A stretch of 64,000 nucleotides of DNA from NCBI GenBank assembly GCA_029962745.1, contig CM057151.1, positions 34,738,818 through 34,802,817 of the forward strand, read 5' to 3'. Below, piece after piece: positions 21,258 to 31,939 of the stretch. A program made the position numbers and the translations under genes. Position 1 is the stretch's first letter. Every line of letters begins with the position of its first letter. Under the pieces are notes generated by a model, which saw only the letters and a program-made list of their open reading frames with translations, did not search any database and was not told the DNA's origin. Source of the stretch: Echinometra lucunter. Taxonomy: Eukaryota; Echinodermata; Echinoidea; Camarodonta; Echinometridae.

Positions 21258-22290
21258 AGAATAACGCGTAGATGAACTTTGAACTTTGAACTTTATTTCT
21301 TTCGACCCCTTCCGGAGTATGAGAAATATAACATATTTACAATATTGTACAGCATAAAACAATCACAAAAATGGCAGTTTTTAAACTCATGAGATGAAAT
21401 ACTACATATGGATAAAATAAATATATAATGTGGTAAAACCATAAAAAAAAAAGAAACATATCTTAAAATAGAATTATTAACTAAACTTCTGTAATATCAC
21501 TTTGACAAACTTGGCAAGTTTAAACAACACCTTCATATTTTTAGTATTAAATAACTCATACATTTTCAAAGTATTTGGTCTATTTATGTATTTCTTTGGA
21601 ATAAAAACTTTCCGTTCCTTGGTAAAGTACTCGCACTGGAACATATAATGAAACTCATCACCAACCAAACCAATACTACACAAAGTACCGACAATCTGTT
21701 TGACCTTACTATTCCTTCATACCGCCCACTTACACTGGGGAGACGATGGCTCCCGCAGCGAAATTTGCATAAATTTCTGCTATCCTCACTATCACATTTA
21801 ACTAGATATGGTTCAGAAACTAATGAATCCTTAAAAATTCTATAATTCAAACACTGGCCATTTTCATTTACATCGCTCAACCAGTCTTGTCTATCAATAT
21901 CTTTCAGCCGAAGATCAATTGCACGTTTTAACCATGTGACATTTACAAATTCCTGATTATCCCAAATTCCTCCAAAACCACTTCTATCTAAGTAAGATAG
22001 ACTTAACATTTTTAATCCACTTAGAACAAAAAGCATTCTCAACATCATCATGCATCGTCTTAACTAACCTATAAAGCGTACAAGACAATTTAGTTTGTTT
22101 TCCAGTAAGTAGAGTACACCAAAAGTTCAACATTCTCATATTCACTATATTCAGAAGTTTATATCTCCCTGTTTGTATGGTGTCGCATTTATGCTCATTT
22201 ATTTTGATACATCGGCGCCTGTTTCCAAAACTAGGCGTTGGAACCGAATGAGAAGGAACACGGAGCACATATCTATCATGAAAGCTCAAA
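21258..22290 (-). pseudogene. 5'-truncated non-LTR retrotransposon (LINE), 3' end
   Basis: Minus-strand frames 22289-21984, 22051-21584 and 21683-21477 overlap and together resemble the C-terminal region of a LINE reverse transcriptase ORF. They show an LLTGKQTKLS-like segment, a Gly-Phe...W-x-x-Gln segment, CLNYRIFK, CKFRCGSHRLPSVSGRYEGI and a Cys/His end (LCxxGLVGDEFHYMFQC). At least two frame shifts break it. After the stop come untranslated sequence and three GAACTTT/AAAGTTC heptamers at about 21274-21293, typical of a LINE tail. The 5' end is truncated within a few bases of the RXYLT1 start codon. Confidence 0.75.
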
Positions 22291-22296
22291 TTTAAG

Positions 22297-22381
22297 ATGG
22301 AGAAAATGATAAAGCATATTTTGTGGATAGCATTTATATTCTATTTAGTTGCAACTACCTACTCTGTGTACCTGCTTATGT
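22297..22381 (+). CDS. RXYLT1: RXYLT1 exon 1: membrane anchor
   Basis: ATG at 22297 encodes MEKMIKHILWIAFIFY followed by LVATTYSVYLLM, a charged start and one hydrophobic segment at the position of the family's signal anchor. The donor is TGT|GTAAGTTG. It ends one base into a codon, matching the phase needed by exon 2. It is too short to stand out as an open frame and was placed by phase and resemblance to the vertebrate N-terminus. Confidence 0.7.
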
Positions 22382-24571
22382 GTAAGTTGACAAATATTGA
22401 AATTGTGTCGTGATGATTGTGTTGAAATTGTTAATTCGCTAATAAATTAACTTGAGCTAACGCAGAAATGAACGTGTGGGGCTACGCTAAAGCGATGCGT
22501 GGAGTATTATTGGCTGCATCACACAGGGCTACATTTGGTATGCTGGGGCTCGTTTCATGAAACCGTCATTACTCCAAGATCAACGACATCTCGGAGATGT
22601 CAGTCATCTTGTCTGCTAAGTGTTTCACAAAGCCGTCTTTGCCAAGACCAGCGACAACTTCCCTGACTAATGACTTGCCGCTCCTCCGAACATGTCAATC
22701 TTTTTGGCAGTGTATACAGCCACATGCGTGTGGTTGTATCCACAGCATCGACATGAGGATACAGCCACACTCAACTGAATTCCCACTTATACTCTGCGTC
22801 GCTACAGCTATCGCTAGTGTGTATGTATGCACTGCACAAGCGATGTGTAAATTCATGCGACAGTGTGTTGCCAAACCCCAAAACTTGGATCGTCACGAAG
22901 GTTTTATCTCTTGAAATTCACTGAAATACAAACAATATTGTACTAATATTGTCACCTGCTTGCTGACCAGGTGAGAATGAAGTGAAAATATTGTTTGTAT
23001 AATAAGTGAAATCGAGAGATAAACCTTCGTGACGATCCAAGTTTTGCAAGTCGCAACACATACCATCGCATGAATACACATCGCTTGTGCAGTGCAGTGC
23101 ACAATAGCGATAGCTGTCGCGGCACAGACTTCAAGTGGGAATTCAGACAAGTGTGGCTGTATCCTCATATCGATGCTGTGGATACAACCACACGCGTGTG
23201 GCCGTAAGGTAAAGACACACGCGTGTGGCTGTATACACTGCCTATCTTTTTAGTACGCCATCACAGGTCACCTTTTCGTCGGCTATGGGCAGCTCGCGGG
23301 CAGTGAAAAATAGGGAGTGTTTATTTATTAAATACAAATATTTCAGTTTGCCAGAATATGCTTGTGGGCGTGGCTATGAGGGTTTTGGTTTTACTGTACA
23401 CTGACTGTAGTTTTGGACCGAATAACCTAGTTAACACTTGGCGCACCATACCCAGCGAGCCGCGACCCGAGAGTTTTCCAGCGCGACGCGACGCGAGTGT
23501 TTAGTAAAAGCCCTTGGTATAACCCAGCACTAGTGTGAGTGTGGCTGCATCTGCATACATTAGTGACATTGAAATTGTGTTATTCAAATGGCTTAATTGC
23601 AGAATACCCTTTCATTTTATAGCTATATTTATGATTTTATGATGATGATGATGATAATGGCGAAATATGTCATTATCCTTAATCTCTGAATGAGAATTTA
23701 TTCGATCTGTAGACTCTAATTAAATGGTCATTCCGCATAACGATTAACGATAACGCGATAACTAGTGTGAATACTCTTGACCCATACCAGCAAGACTAGT
23801 GGTCAGTATTGACCACTACACTAGCGCTCATTGGTGCATTTACAAGGATATTGGGAATAGTGCCGAATGTTGCCGTCGTTTATGAAACTGTTTTCTACAG
23901 CTCCCTCTTCTATGTGTATTCCTTCTTTATATAGAATAGGCCCTAGATCTATTGTTTTTTATAATTTATAATTTTTGAAGATTTGAAATTATGAAATCCT
24001 ACCTTTCAAGTCCCTTTTTGCTTCAGTTTTACACTGACAGCATTCCGCCATGAGCTCTGTACTCTCCTCTGCACGGTTTTCAACTGAGGCTGCTACACGG
24101 TGATGTCATGTAGGTGGTGGTGGTGGTGAATTGGGTTTTTACAGACGTGTATCAATCAATTCTGATTTTTTACGTCTGGGACCGACCTTTAACGTCACCA
24201 TCCGAAAGACATGGCAAATGTAGATTCATGTCTTGCCAAAGGACATTAGTGCCGCTGCAGGGATTCGAACCACGGACCTTGGGGTTCAAAGTCCGGAGAC
24301 TTATCCACTGAGCCACAACACGGTGAATGGCTGTTCTCTATCACAGTCTTTATTTATTATTGCCCCTCGCCAGATTGTTCTTGTTACTAGAAGGAATACA
24401 AACAGCACCATCTTTTGACAGTAATATACCCGAGAATTCCTGCACATAATACTAGTCGAAATAGCAACTGCTGATTTTTGCTAACGAAACCGATTGAGCT
24501 TAGCGTTGAGAGCTCACTTCATTATATCATCAAAATGGCAGCACAGCAGCCTGTCCAAACAGATGATCCGG

Positions 24572-24603
<32 letters not shown>

Positions 24604-27600
24604 CCAAACCTGAAAATATTTGCATGAAATAAAATGGGGATTTTTCATTTCCTTTATATTATATATTATGGATGTATAAGTTATATTTCGAAAGGTTAGA
24701 CCTTTCAAAATATAAACCAGCAAGAACAAATTCATGCAGGTTTTTGTGGTACCACTGGAGCGGCTGCCTTGCTACATACGTAGTATAGGAAAGCTGCTAT
24801 GAGTGCTCTTGACCAGGATAATGAGATGATGATATTGTTGACTGACAATAACTATGATGATAATAGTGACCATGATAACAAAAATGATGAATATAGCGGC
24901 CAGCTGTGACATCTTGTTTACTATCATCTTTATGATCATCACTATGACCATGTTTATCATTCATAACTTATGTCTTATTGCAATGGAACAGAATCGTTCA
25001 TAACTTTACATAAAAAACATGTCTTTTTTGTTATAAACTAAAGCAACATGTTCAAAAGAAGACAGACCACCTGATTCATCTATGTACACGAGGAATTAAA
25101 ATTCTTGTTTCTTACTTATTCTACAAACATTTTTGTTTAAGTAGTTGATTCAGAAGAGAGGAATGCATCCCACCAAGACCAGAAGATACCTGCTGAGCTC
25201 CAGCTTAAGGAACCAAGACCAGGACCTGGTATACCAGATCCAAATGCACCTGTTCCATTCAAGAATAAAACCTATCCAATTGAAGTCTGGAGCAAAGTAG
25301 GCTTAGGTATGTTTTGAAGAGAAAAGAGGTTAAGGGACTTTTACACCTTCACGGATCGCAACACGGATTATCACGGATCGCAACACGGATTATCCCGGAT
25401 CGTTATTCTGGGGTTATCCTTGTTAAGTCCGGCATCACTGTGTATACACTCGGGGCTCATCCAGCGTCATCCTTGGTGCACCGGCATATCCGGGAGAAAA
25501 ATTAAGCTTGCCCAATTTGTCATCCCGGAGTACACGGATGAAAAACCATCCGTATTCATCCTGGTAGGCACCGTGTACCTCCGTGCAGCCACCGAATGCA
25601 TCTGGGGGTCTCCGTGTAGACACCGGTAGGTCCGTATTAATACCGTTGTCATCTGGGTTCGAAATTCGTCTTTGTTTTCCTACACGAACGAACAATTTTT
25701 TTTATGTGACAACCATACATGGACGTATCAAAATGTGAAAACAGCAGACCCTTCCTTTTCCTTGCACGATCTTTTTTTTGCTTTTTTTTTTTTTTTGGAT
25801 TTCCGGCTGTTGCGGGAAGACAAGGGCTACTGCAACTACTAGTTTTATCTTTATGGTTCCAACAAGCAGGAGCACTGGCATACTGGTGGGGTTTATGGGC
25901 TGCTGCCCCCCCCCCCCATTTTTTTTTTTCACGATCAAGTTTTTTTTCCCATTTATTGTTCGTATTTCTTCAACAATGTCTTGCATCAAATTTTCTTTAA
26001 TGTCTACCCGATTAGACCTTGTATGATTTTTCTTCATTTTACTTCCCTTCCCCCCTTTTTTTCTTTCTTGTCAGCAGCTGGACCCTTCCTACTATCTTTT
26101 ACCTTATAGCGAAGCCTCCACCCTGGTATATTTTTGGAGCATTTTTAGATGGGAAATTTGAATCCAAAGACATGTACATGTAGGCCTGATCGCTCAAGAA
26201 GCATATAGCAAAGTAAATGACCGAATATTCTTATGAACAATATTTAAAAATATTAGTGACAACATGGTCATATCATCCGTCAATACTCCAGGGATATCCC
26301 AGTAGAGAACGTACACTTCCATGAAAGGACCGTGTAAGGGTCCAGTAACATCCGTGCTCCTCCTTGTAATCCGTGTTCGCTCCGGGGACTTCTCCGGCAA
26401 GGTCCGCGTTGCTGCCTTGACTATCTGTGTAGACACCATACTTTTCCGTATAAATACCCAGTTGGGATCGTATTCACACCGGCACTGCGATGAAAATCGC
26501 GACGTTGCATCCCGGAACACCACGGATTCAGATCTGGGATGATCCGTGATGCGATCGGTGAAGGTGTAAAAGCCCCTTTAGCATGAATGGTTGCCAGAAC
26601 CCCTCTAGCCTAAAACAGAAAATAACATTTGTAATTCTTTATTTCTTGCATGTGATTTGGAATTATCAGTTTACACTTCTATTTCATGATAATAATAATA
26701 ATACTCAGCAGGATCCATAGATGTATTGCTACTTAATTGAACATAGGTGCTCATTTGCAGTGCATTTACATGTATGTTGGTGCATTAAAATATTGTGTAA
26801 GTGAAAATCCAGTTCCTCAGTCTCAATTAAGTTATAAAGTTCATGTTAAGACACATCAATTGACACTTAAATGATACAAATGTGTTGAAAGTGTCATTAA
26901 TTTCAAACCATCCTTCCTTAGTCTTGAAACTGAGCAGGAAAGCTCAAATTTGACATCTCTGATGAATTGACATCTATGGAATTTTTAGAAACCGTTTTTC
27001 CAGGGCAGAATAGGCTGTCAGTGTCTATACATTGTTCATGATGTGCTTTTATTCTAATATCGGACTCTTTCTTATTTTCTTTTATTTGTTTTGAAGTATA
27101 CCTTTGAGTCTCTCCAAGGTTGAGCATACTATACATACAAAGAGATAATTGGAAAATCTTCTATAAAGATTAATTTTAATGAAGTGCATTTTTGTATTTT
27201 CATTTTGCAGGCTCATATACTTGGGAGCACATATTACATGGAAAGCTGGAATCTAGACTAGAAGGCATATGGTACTATGGGGAACTTCAAGCTCATAACT
27301 TTGAGTTCAGGTAAAGTGTCATATTATTTCATTAGTCTGTCTCCTTTATACAAACTGAGTAATAACTACTAATAAGTGCCATGGAAGTTAGCTTGGACAA
27401 ATGTTTGTTGTTAATGGAACAGCTGAAGATATTCTTTTAAAACTTCTTGTTTGTTTAATGTTTAGCAAATGCTAATACTGCATTTATTTTTCCTTCACTT
27501 ATTAGATAAGAGTATGGAGAGGAAAACAGATTAAATGCTGTGGATGATTATATTTCTGTTGGAATTATAAATCGTTTTCAGAAAGAAGAGAGATGCTAAT

Positions 27601-29576
27601 AAAGGCTATTATGTAATATGCATTTTATTCTTTTAGAATGCGTGATGGGGATGGTGTACAGCCTGATAAGGTGCCGCAAGATGCAGAGAATGTTTTCCTG
27701 ATTTTAAACGGGAGAGCTTCTGACAAAGTGCAATACACACGGTACTGGCTTGATCACCTCAGCACATACCTCCATCTCAAACGAGTTGTTCTGATGCTGA
27801 TTGGTAATGAACAGTGTCAGAATGATTGGGTGCTCCCCTACATGAGGAGCAGAGGCGGACCGGTTGATCTGCTCTTTGTCGTATACGATACCCTGATCGT
27901 GAATGGAAATGACATCATGCAGTGGCCTCTTGGTGTAGCAACGTGAGTTATTCAAGAAATTTAATATTTTTTGTTTGTATGTATTGAACACTTTTGTCAA
28001 AAATGATGAAGTCAATAGAAATTTATTAATCATTGCTTCAACTACATTTAATCAGTGATAGCAGTGTCTTTAAATTACAGTTTGGTCATCGGGGGGGGGG
28101 GGGATAATTTAATAGCTTGTTTTTATTATTTTGCTTGTTTTGCAGAAGAAGAACCAAGTTTGATGCTTGAATTTTAAACTCACAGTGATTTTTAAAAAAA
28201 AATCATCCAGAACCACAAATGAGCATGCTAATTAAAACTAAATGATAAATAACCATCAAAGCTGAAAGAAAAAAGAAAATATCCAAGAGTATTACTGGCT
28301 AGTAGTTCCACTACACATTAATAAGATTAGTGGACAAAATTTCACCTGCATTTTATTCAATTTCCATTTTGTATTTCATTTTGTCATGTTTTTCTGTTAT
28401 AGGTACAGAGGTTTTCCATCAATAGAGATCAGTCAGCTTAACCTAAGATCTCTCAGGAGATATCGATGTAATTTCCTAGGTACCATGTACCCCAACTCAT
28501 CTAGAGAAGTACTCTTGAAAGTCATCAGTGATAACAAACTTCAGAATTATTGCTACCTCAAGACGAGACAAAAGTAAAATTCTTTTACAGTGACATTTCT
28601 TAAAATTTCATGTAAAAACTTTTTTTGGTTAAATGTGTATGCCTTCATATCACACATCATATTTACACTTAAAAGAAATATATATATATACTACAGTAAT
28701 CAATCTTGATTCAATTACTGTGAAATAGCAGATGTTCTTGATGAGGGATGATGTTACGTAGTTGCTGGTTGGACCAGTAGGACCAGAGTGAATTTGATGA
28801 TTGTATTTTATCAATATTTTATGACAAGTAGTTGAAAACCTTACCAAATGACCAGAAGAGAAAATAAAAAAAATGCTTGAGAACTGTGCTTATCCTACCA
28901 GGAACTCATTTGATTTAATTTATCTCAGTCAAGAGTGGCATTTGCAGAATAACATCTTGCCAACTGGTTTCTATGACTTGTTCCTACAAAATTAATTCCT
29001 AATTTTTGCCCTGGATTTAACACTTTATTTAACCCTAACCTCCAGTGATTCTGAAACCCAATAACAAAACATAATCGCAGATCACCTTTAAAGGACCACA
29101 TTGCAACTGCCTGATTTAACTGTTAGACTGTTGACCTTCAAAAAAACATTTTTTTTTTCAATTTTCTCTGTTTTAGTTGGGAGCCTGAGGAATCAGATGC
29201 TAGTCTCCAGGCCTACATCAATGTAGTCCTCCAAAGTGACCTTACCCTGAGTCCTGTTGGTATGAACGCAGAGTGCTACCGTATCTATGAGGCCTGTGCG
29301 CTAGGATCTGTCCCTGTTGTAGAGGATACATCCACCAAGGGAGACTGCAATCCACATTCGTTCAGACTCCTCAAGAAGCTGGGAGCACCTTTTATTTTCA
29401 TCAAGGACTGGAACGAGCTTCCGAAGATCATGCAGGAAGAAATGAAGATGTCAATGGAGGAGATTGTGGAAAGGAGAAGGCGACTGGTAGCATGGTATGA
29501 AACGTTTAAATATCAGATGAAAGATATCCTGATGAGAAAAATTGGAGAGCTGTTTGACAAAGATGCGTACAGGTGA
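22297..29576 (+). CDS. RXYLT1: Ribitol-5-phosphate xylosyltransferase 1 (TMEM5 family), six exons
   Basis: Join 22297-22381, 25142-25306, 27211-27310, 27637-27942, 28403-28573, 29177-29576, giving 408 codons plus stop. All introns are GT-AG and all phases agree. It is slightly shorter than the human protein (about 440 aa). The N-terminus is a type II membrane anchor (residues about 4-26), followed by a short polar stem. The lumenal catalytic domain begins near the EVWSKVGLGSYTWEHI stretch. It includes FLILNGR, LIGNEQC, QWPLGVATYRGFP, CNFLGTMYPNSSR and the exostosin (GT47)-like donor-site signature near residues 297-326 (SDLTLSPVG, ECYRIYEAC, VPVVED). Family knowledge: a Golgi enzyme that transfers xylose from UDP-xylose to ribitol-5-phosphate on the alpha-dystroglycan core M3 glycan, which then accepts matriglycan. 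Identification is from recognised conserved blocks, not from a run alignment. Confidence 0.93.
22706..23243. mobile_element. hAT-like palindromic MITE in RXYLT1 intron 1
   Basis: The 538-bp element folds almost end to end. The termini are GGCAGTGTATACAGCCACA on the left and, reversed, AGGCAGTGTATACAGCCACA on the right. The arms share AACCTTCGTGACGATCCAAG, CGCTTGTGCAGTG and more, around a centre near 22960 (CACCTGCTTGCTGACCAGGTG). ATCTTTTT lies at both edges (22698-22705 and 23244-23251), an 8-bp duplication as in hAT transposition, and the terminus contains CAGTG. No coding frame. Confidence 0.8.
23452..23518 (+). repeat. Short GC-rich dispersed repeat
   Basis: CAGCGAGCCGCGACCCGAG to GTGTTTAGTAAAAGCCC, matching 14160-14273 in the F1 middle segment but without the extra ACTGATCTCTCCACTA-containing insert. 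Function unknown. Confidence 0.65.
24112..24326 (-). mobile_element. tRNA-derived SINE, subfamily 1
   Basis: Read on the minus strand: GTGGCTCAGTGGATAAGTCT (A-box region), GGTTCGAATCCC (B box), then a non-tRNA tail containing CACTAATGTCCTTTGGCAAG, CTTTCGGATGGTGACGTTA and TGATACACGTCTGTAAAAAC. It ends in a (CCA)n-like simple repeat. The anticodon-loop-like CTTTGAA recalls tRNA-Gln. It lies in RXYLT1 intron 1, antisense. It is not a functional tRNA because the acceptor stem is not closed. Confidence 0.85.
24571..24600. repeat. A30 tract
   Basis: Thirty consecutive A in RXYLT1 intron 1. This may be the tail of a retroposed sequence, but nothing upstream is recognisable. Confidence 0.8.
25142..25306 (+). 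CDS. RXYLT1: RXYLT1 exon 2: stem region
   Basis: Encodes VDSEERNASHQD to FKNKTYPIEVWSKVGLG. The acceptor is TTTAAGTAG, an AAG-TAG tandem: use of the second AG (25144) would drop one codon without changing frame. The donor is TTAG|GTATGT. There is one Asn-X-Ser/Thr site in NAS and one in NKT. Confidence 0.85.
25333..26577. mobile_element. Non-autonomous DNA transposon with TTA flanks (PIF/Harbinger-like)
   Basis: The 1,245-bp element lies in RXYLT1 intron 2. The inverted ends are AGGGACTTTTACACCTTCAC and, reversed, AGGGGCTTTTACACCTTCAC, both continuing into CGGATCG-type words. TTA abuts both ends (25330-25332 and 26578-26580). The 3-bp duplication suggests PIF/Harbinger. The subterminal regions are rich in CCGTG/CACGG/ATCCGT words, possibly transposase sites. 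The interior has T and C homopolymers and no transposase. Confidence 0.75.
27211..27310 (+). CDS. RXYLT1: RXYLT1 exon 3
   Basis: 100 nt between ATTTTGCAG and CAG|GTAAAG. It encodes SYTWEHILHGKLESRLEGIW and on to HNFEFR. The WEH(I)-G block is conserved in the family. Confidence 0.9.
27637..27942 (+). CDS. RXYLT1: RXYLT1 exon 4
   Basis: 306 nt from TTCTTTTAG to AAC|GTGAGT. Encodes the NVFLILNGR, VVLMLIGNEQCQNDWVLPY, LLFVVYD and QWPLGVAT blocks, the most readily recognised part of the family. Confidence 0.95.
28403..28573 (+). CDS. RXYLT1: RXYLT1 exon 5
   Basis: 171 nt from TCTGTTATAG to AAA|GTAAAA. Encodes YRGFPSIEIS, YRCNFLGTMYPNSSRE and YCYLKTRQ. The donor is weaker than the others, but phase to the next exon is correct (Asn-Trp-Glu-Pro). 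Confidence 0.93.
29177..29576 (+). CDS. RXYLT1: RXYLT1 exon 6 and stop
   Basis: Acceptor CTGTTTTAG. Encodes WEPEESDASLQAY, LQSDLTLSPVGMNAECYRIY, EACALGSVPVVED, GAPFIFIKDWNELP and a charged C-terminal helix ending DKDAYR before TGA (29574-29576). The SPVG...YRIYEA...PVVED run is the GT47-like nucleotide-sugar site. I saw no canonical AATAAA in the following kilobase. Confidence 0.95.
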
Positions 29577-29944
29577 CATAAGGTATAATATTACGAGGAA
29601 TGCTATGTCTTTGAAAGAAGATTGAGATAGCTTGTAAGGAAAACCAAATATGTGTTTGTCTTCCATGACAGTACCAAAGTACCAAAGTTACTAGTGCATA
29701 TTGACCATGGGCTGAGGCCTGTTTTCTTGCTCAGTTTTTGAGTTCCGTGGTTCCCACCTAGGGAGTACATATAAATGTGCTTTTTAGGTGTTTCTTTGAT
29801 GCTAGCGTAAAATTCAAATGCTGTACCTCTCCTGGATGGCTTGGATGGTTTCTCCCAAACTGTCGGGCATGTCTTATTTTTTTTAATTTCACAAAGTGAT
29901 CAGTGCTTGATCTTGTTTTACTTTTCTTCAACAAATGTGCTCAG
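29577..29944. other. RXYLT1 downstream sequence
   Basis: Presumed 3' UTR and intergenic DNA. I did not find a strong polyadenylation signal and recognise nothing else. Confidence 0.4.
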
Positions 29945-30113
29945 ACAGTGTGCATTCGTTACCAAAATCTACAACTATCATGAGTTCCAATATTGGCTTG
30001 ATAAGTTAGTAACTGAAAATGGTGACCTAGTCAGAAAATTGTTTGACATCAGTTTTACTCACCTTAGTGTCAATTCTGTAAGAAGCTTTGTGTTTGAAGG
30101 ACTGCACGCCAGG
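29945..30113 (+). CDS. Orphan exon-like open segment
   Basis: 169 nt between a plausible acceptor (CAACAAATGTGCTCAG) and a strong donor (GCCAG|GTAAGT). It encodes QCAFVTKIYNYHEFQYWLDK and continues to VRSFVFEGLHAR. The frame closes only inside the donor. No partner exon was found on either side, so it may be a fragment of a gene, a pseudogene or a transposon-derived piece. Function unknown. Confidence 0.3.
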
Positions 30114-30479
30114 TAAGTCTTCTCCGATGGCGAGATGGTGATCGAGGATGCCAGCAATGAACAGGAGAACAATTGATGATGTAGTGTGCTCCTCCCCAGA
30201 GAGGATGGTAGTTGTGACCAGAAAAGAAGTATATTGATATATTCTGCATTCAATTTAAAATTTCAGTTTATCAATTTCGTTTTCATATTTGAATTTATGA
30301 TTTGATATAAAATTCATTCAAAGTAATTCAAGCAATGTATTATTGAAACCAATAATTCATTGAATTCATCGATGGAATATAAGATAATCATATGTTTAAT
30401 ATTTAGTAAATTAAGTCTACTAACTCCATTCAAAATCCAATATGCGTAATTGTGTATTCACACAGACTCAAAATAATTT

Positions 30480-30960
30480 CATGCAGTCTGTTGAACTAAA
30501 TTACCTTGAAAGGCCAAGTCTAAGTCTGTCAAGAAGACCTTAAAGCATCCGCAAGATTCGTGTAGCACCTGTTGCTAAGAACTCTGCACACAGCCTATAT
30601 CTGTTCCTTTAGTCTCAGAAGCATGTTGTAAGTTGAATTCCACTTGGTCTTGGCTGCTTGGATGAGCTTGTGTTCTTTGATCCCCAATTATTATTGCTCT
30701 GTTTCTAGTGCATTTGTAGCATTCACAAATGTTTGAAATGGCCAACAAGCTGTGCTGCTGCTGCACATATGTTCTGTATTTTAGGAGTCCAGTTTAAGGC
30801 AGTGTTTACACATAGTTGCAAAGTGTGTGCAGTGCAACCAACATTACACTGGCACAGATGCCGATATGCTACACTTCGGCGGCGTTGCCATGGACAACAC
30901 CATGATCTTCTCCATCGGTCCCCATTCCTCAACAACTCACCTTAGCTGGTTCTTGAGGGC
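30480..30960 (-). pseudogene. hAT transposase (BED/ZBED-type) middle fragment
   Basis: The minus strand encodes CTAHTLQLCVNTALNWTPKI and AAAQLVGHFKHL, the C-A-H-x-L-Q-L-C...L-V-x-H-F-(K/R)-(H/S) block of hAT transposases. It is followed after stops and a frame change by material resembling the Lys-Trp-Asn-Ser-Thr region. Broken throughout and without function. Confidence 0.65.
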
Positions 30961-31939
30961 CTTCTTTGTGTGGCACTGAGGTTCATCTGCCTAATCTCCT
31001 ACTCCAGTTACTGGTTTCTCCTCAAGGACAAAGTTCAGGCATGAAAATTTTCTGCATTTTCGCAGATTTCCGTTTTTGTCCGATTTTGAATCTTTTTTCC
31101 TCATATAGAATGAAAAAGGGCGGAAATTCCGCCCTTGCCATTTTTGAAAAATTTGTAGTTCAGTGCTACCGTAGACATTATGAAATTACACATAAAAACA
31201 CTGGCTAACCTCAGTGCAGCGCTGATTATGTAATACATGTACCTACAGCTGTGAGCATGCACTGCAGCTTGTGCACATGCAATACAGCTGGTGTATGCAC
31301 AAGCTATCTGCGATGTTTCTGGATAGCGAAATAGAAATCACAAGCCTGAATATCGGCATCTAGCGTTCAAAAAGTATTTGTGGCTACCAGAAATGAGTTC
31401 AGACCAAGTTTACTGCCATTTTCCATGATTCATGTAATTTCAAATTGTTTTTTGGGCCGTGCAATTGATGTTAAATTGATTGAAAGCAGCCCCTGTTTCA
31501 GCCAGGAACAGCTGCACTACTTCCCCAGCACCAGCGGCCTAGCTTTTCTTGATTTCTGGTGGTGTGGCATGTGCACCTCCTGGAAACTGCTCTTCAACTG
31601 ATGACAGAGCATTTTTTTTATTGTTTGTTTGTTTGTTTTTTCATCTTTTATCATCCAAGGGTGTTATGACTTATTTCTTATGAGCTGTTTATGGTAAGCA
31701 TTTCTGTGAAATTTTCACTCACATACACAAACACAAATTTAAAAAATGATGGGAAGCTGACTATTTGTACTATTTACATGCATGGATAGGGTGAACCACT
31801 GTTTTTTTTTTTTTTTTTTTTCATAAGGTGGTGTTGCCCTCTGAACCCGCCATGAACGTGCAATTACTCGGCTGGGACGCTGCTCTCACCGCGCTTTCGC
31901 TCCGACAGAGCGGTGAAAAAAAATTTTTCAGTGTTTTTT
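30961..31939. other. Non-coding interval between hAT fragments
   Basis: Contains CGGAAATTCCGCCC near 31116 with inversely related words at about 31060-31085 (a probable MITE remnant), a GTTT run near 31622, and T18-20 at about 31802-31821. The piece at 31850-31920 (CGCTTTCGCTCCGACAGAGC) looks like an unrelated insertion. No gene seen. Confidence 0.4.

Noticed and set aside
24233..24311. tRNA-gene-like B box and anticodon-loop-like sequence; same at 42137 and 53330
   Set aside because: The heads are fused to SINE bodies with simple-repeat tails and lack a closed acceptor stem.
25314..26037. Short frames inside RXYLT1 intron 2
   Set aside because: They lie within a non-autonomous element with clear ends and show no transposase motif.
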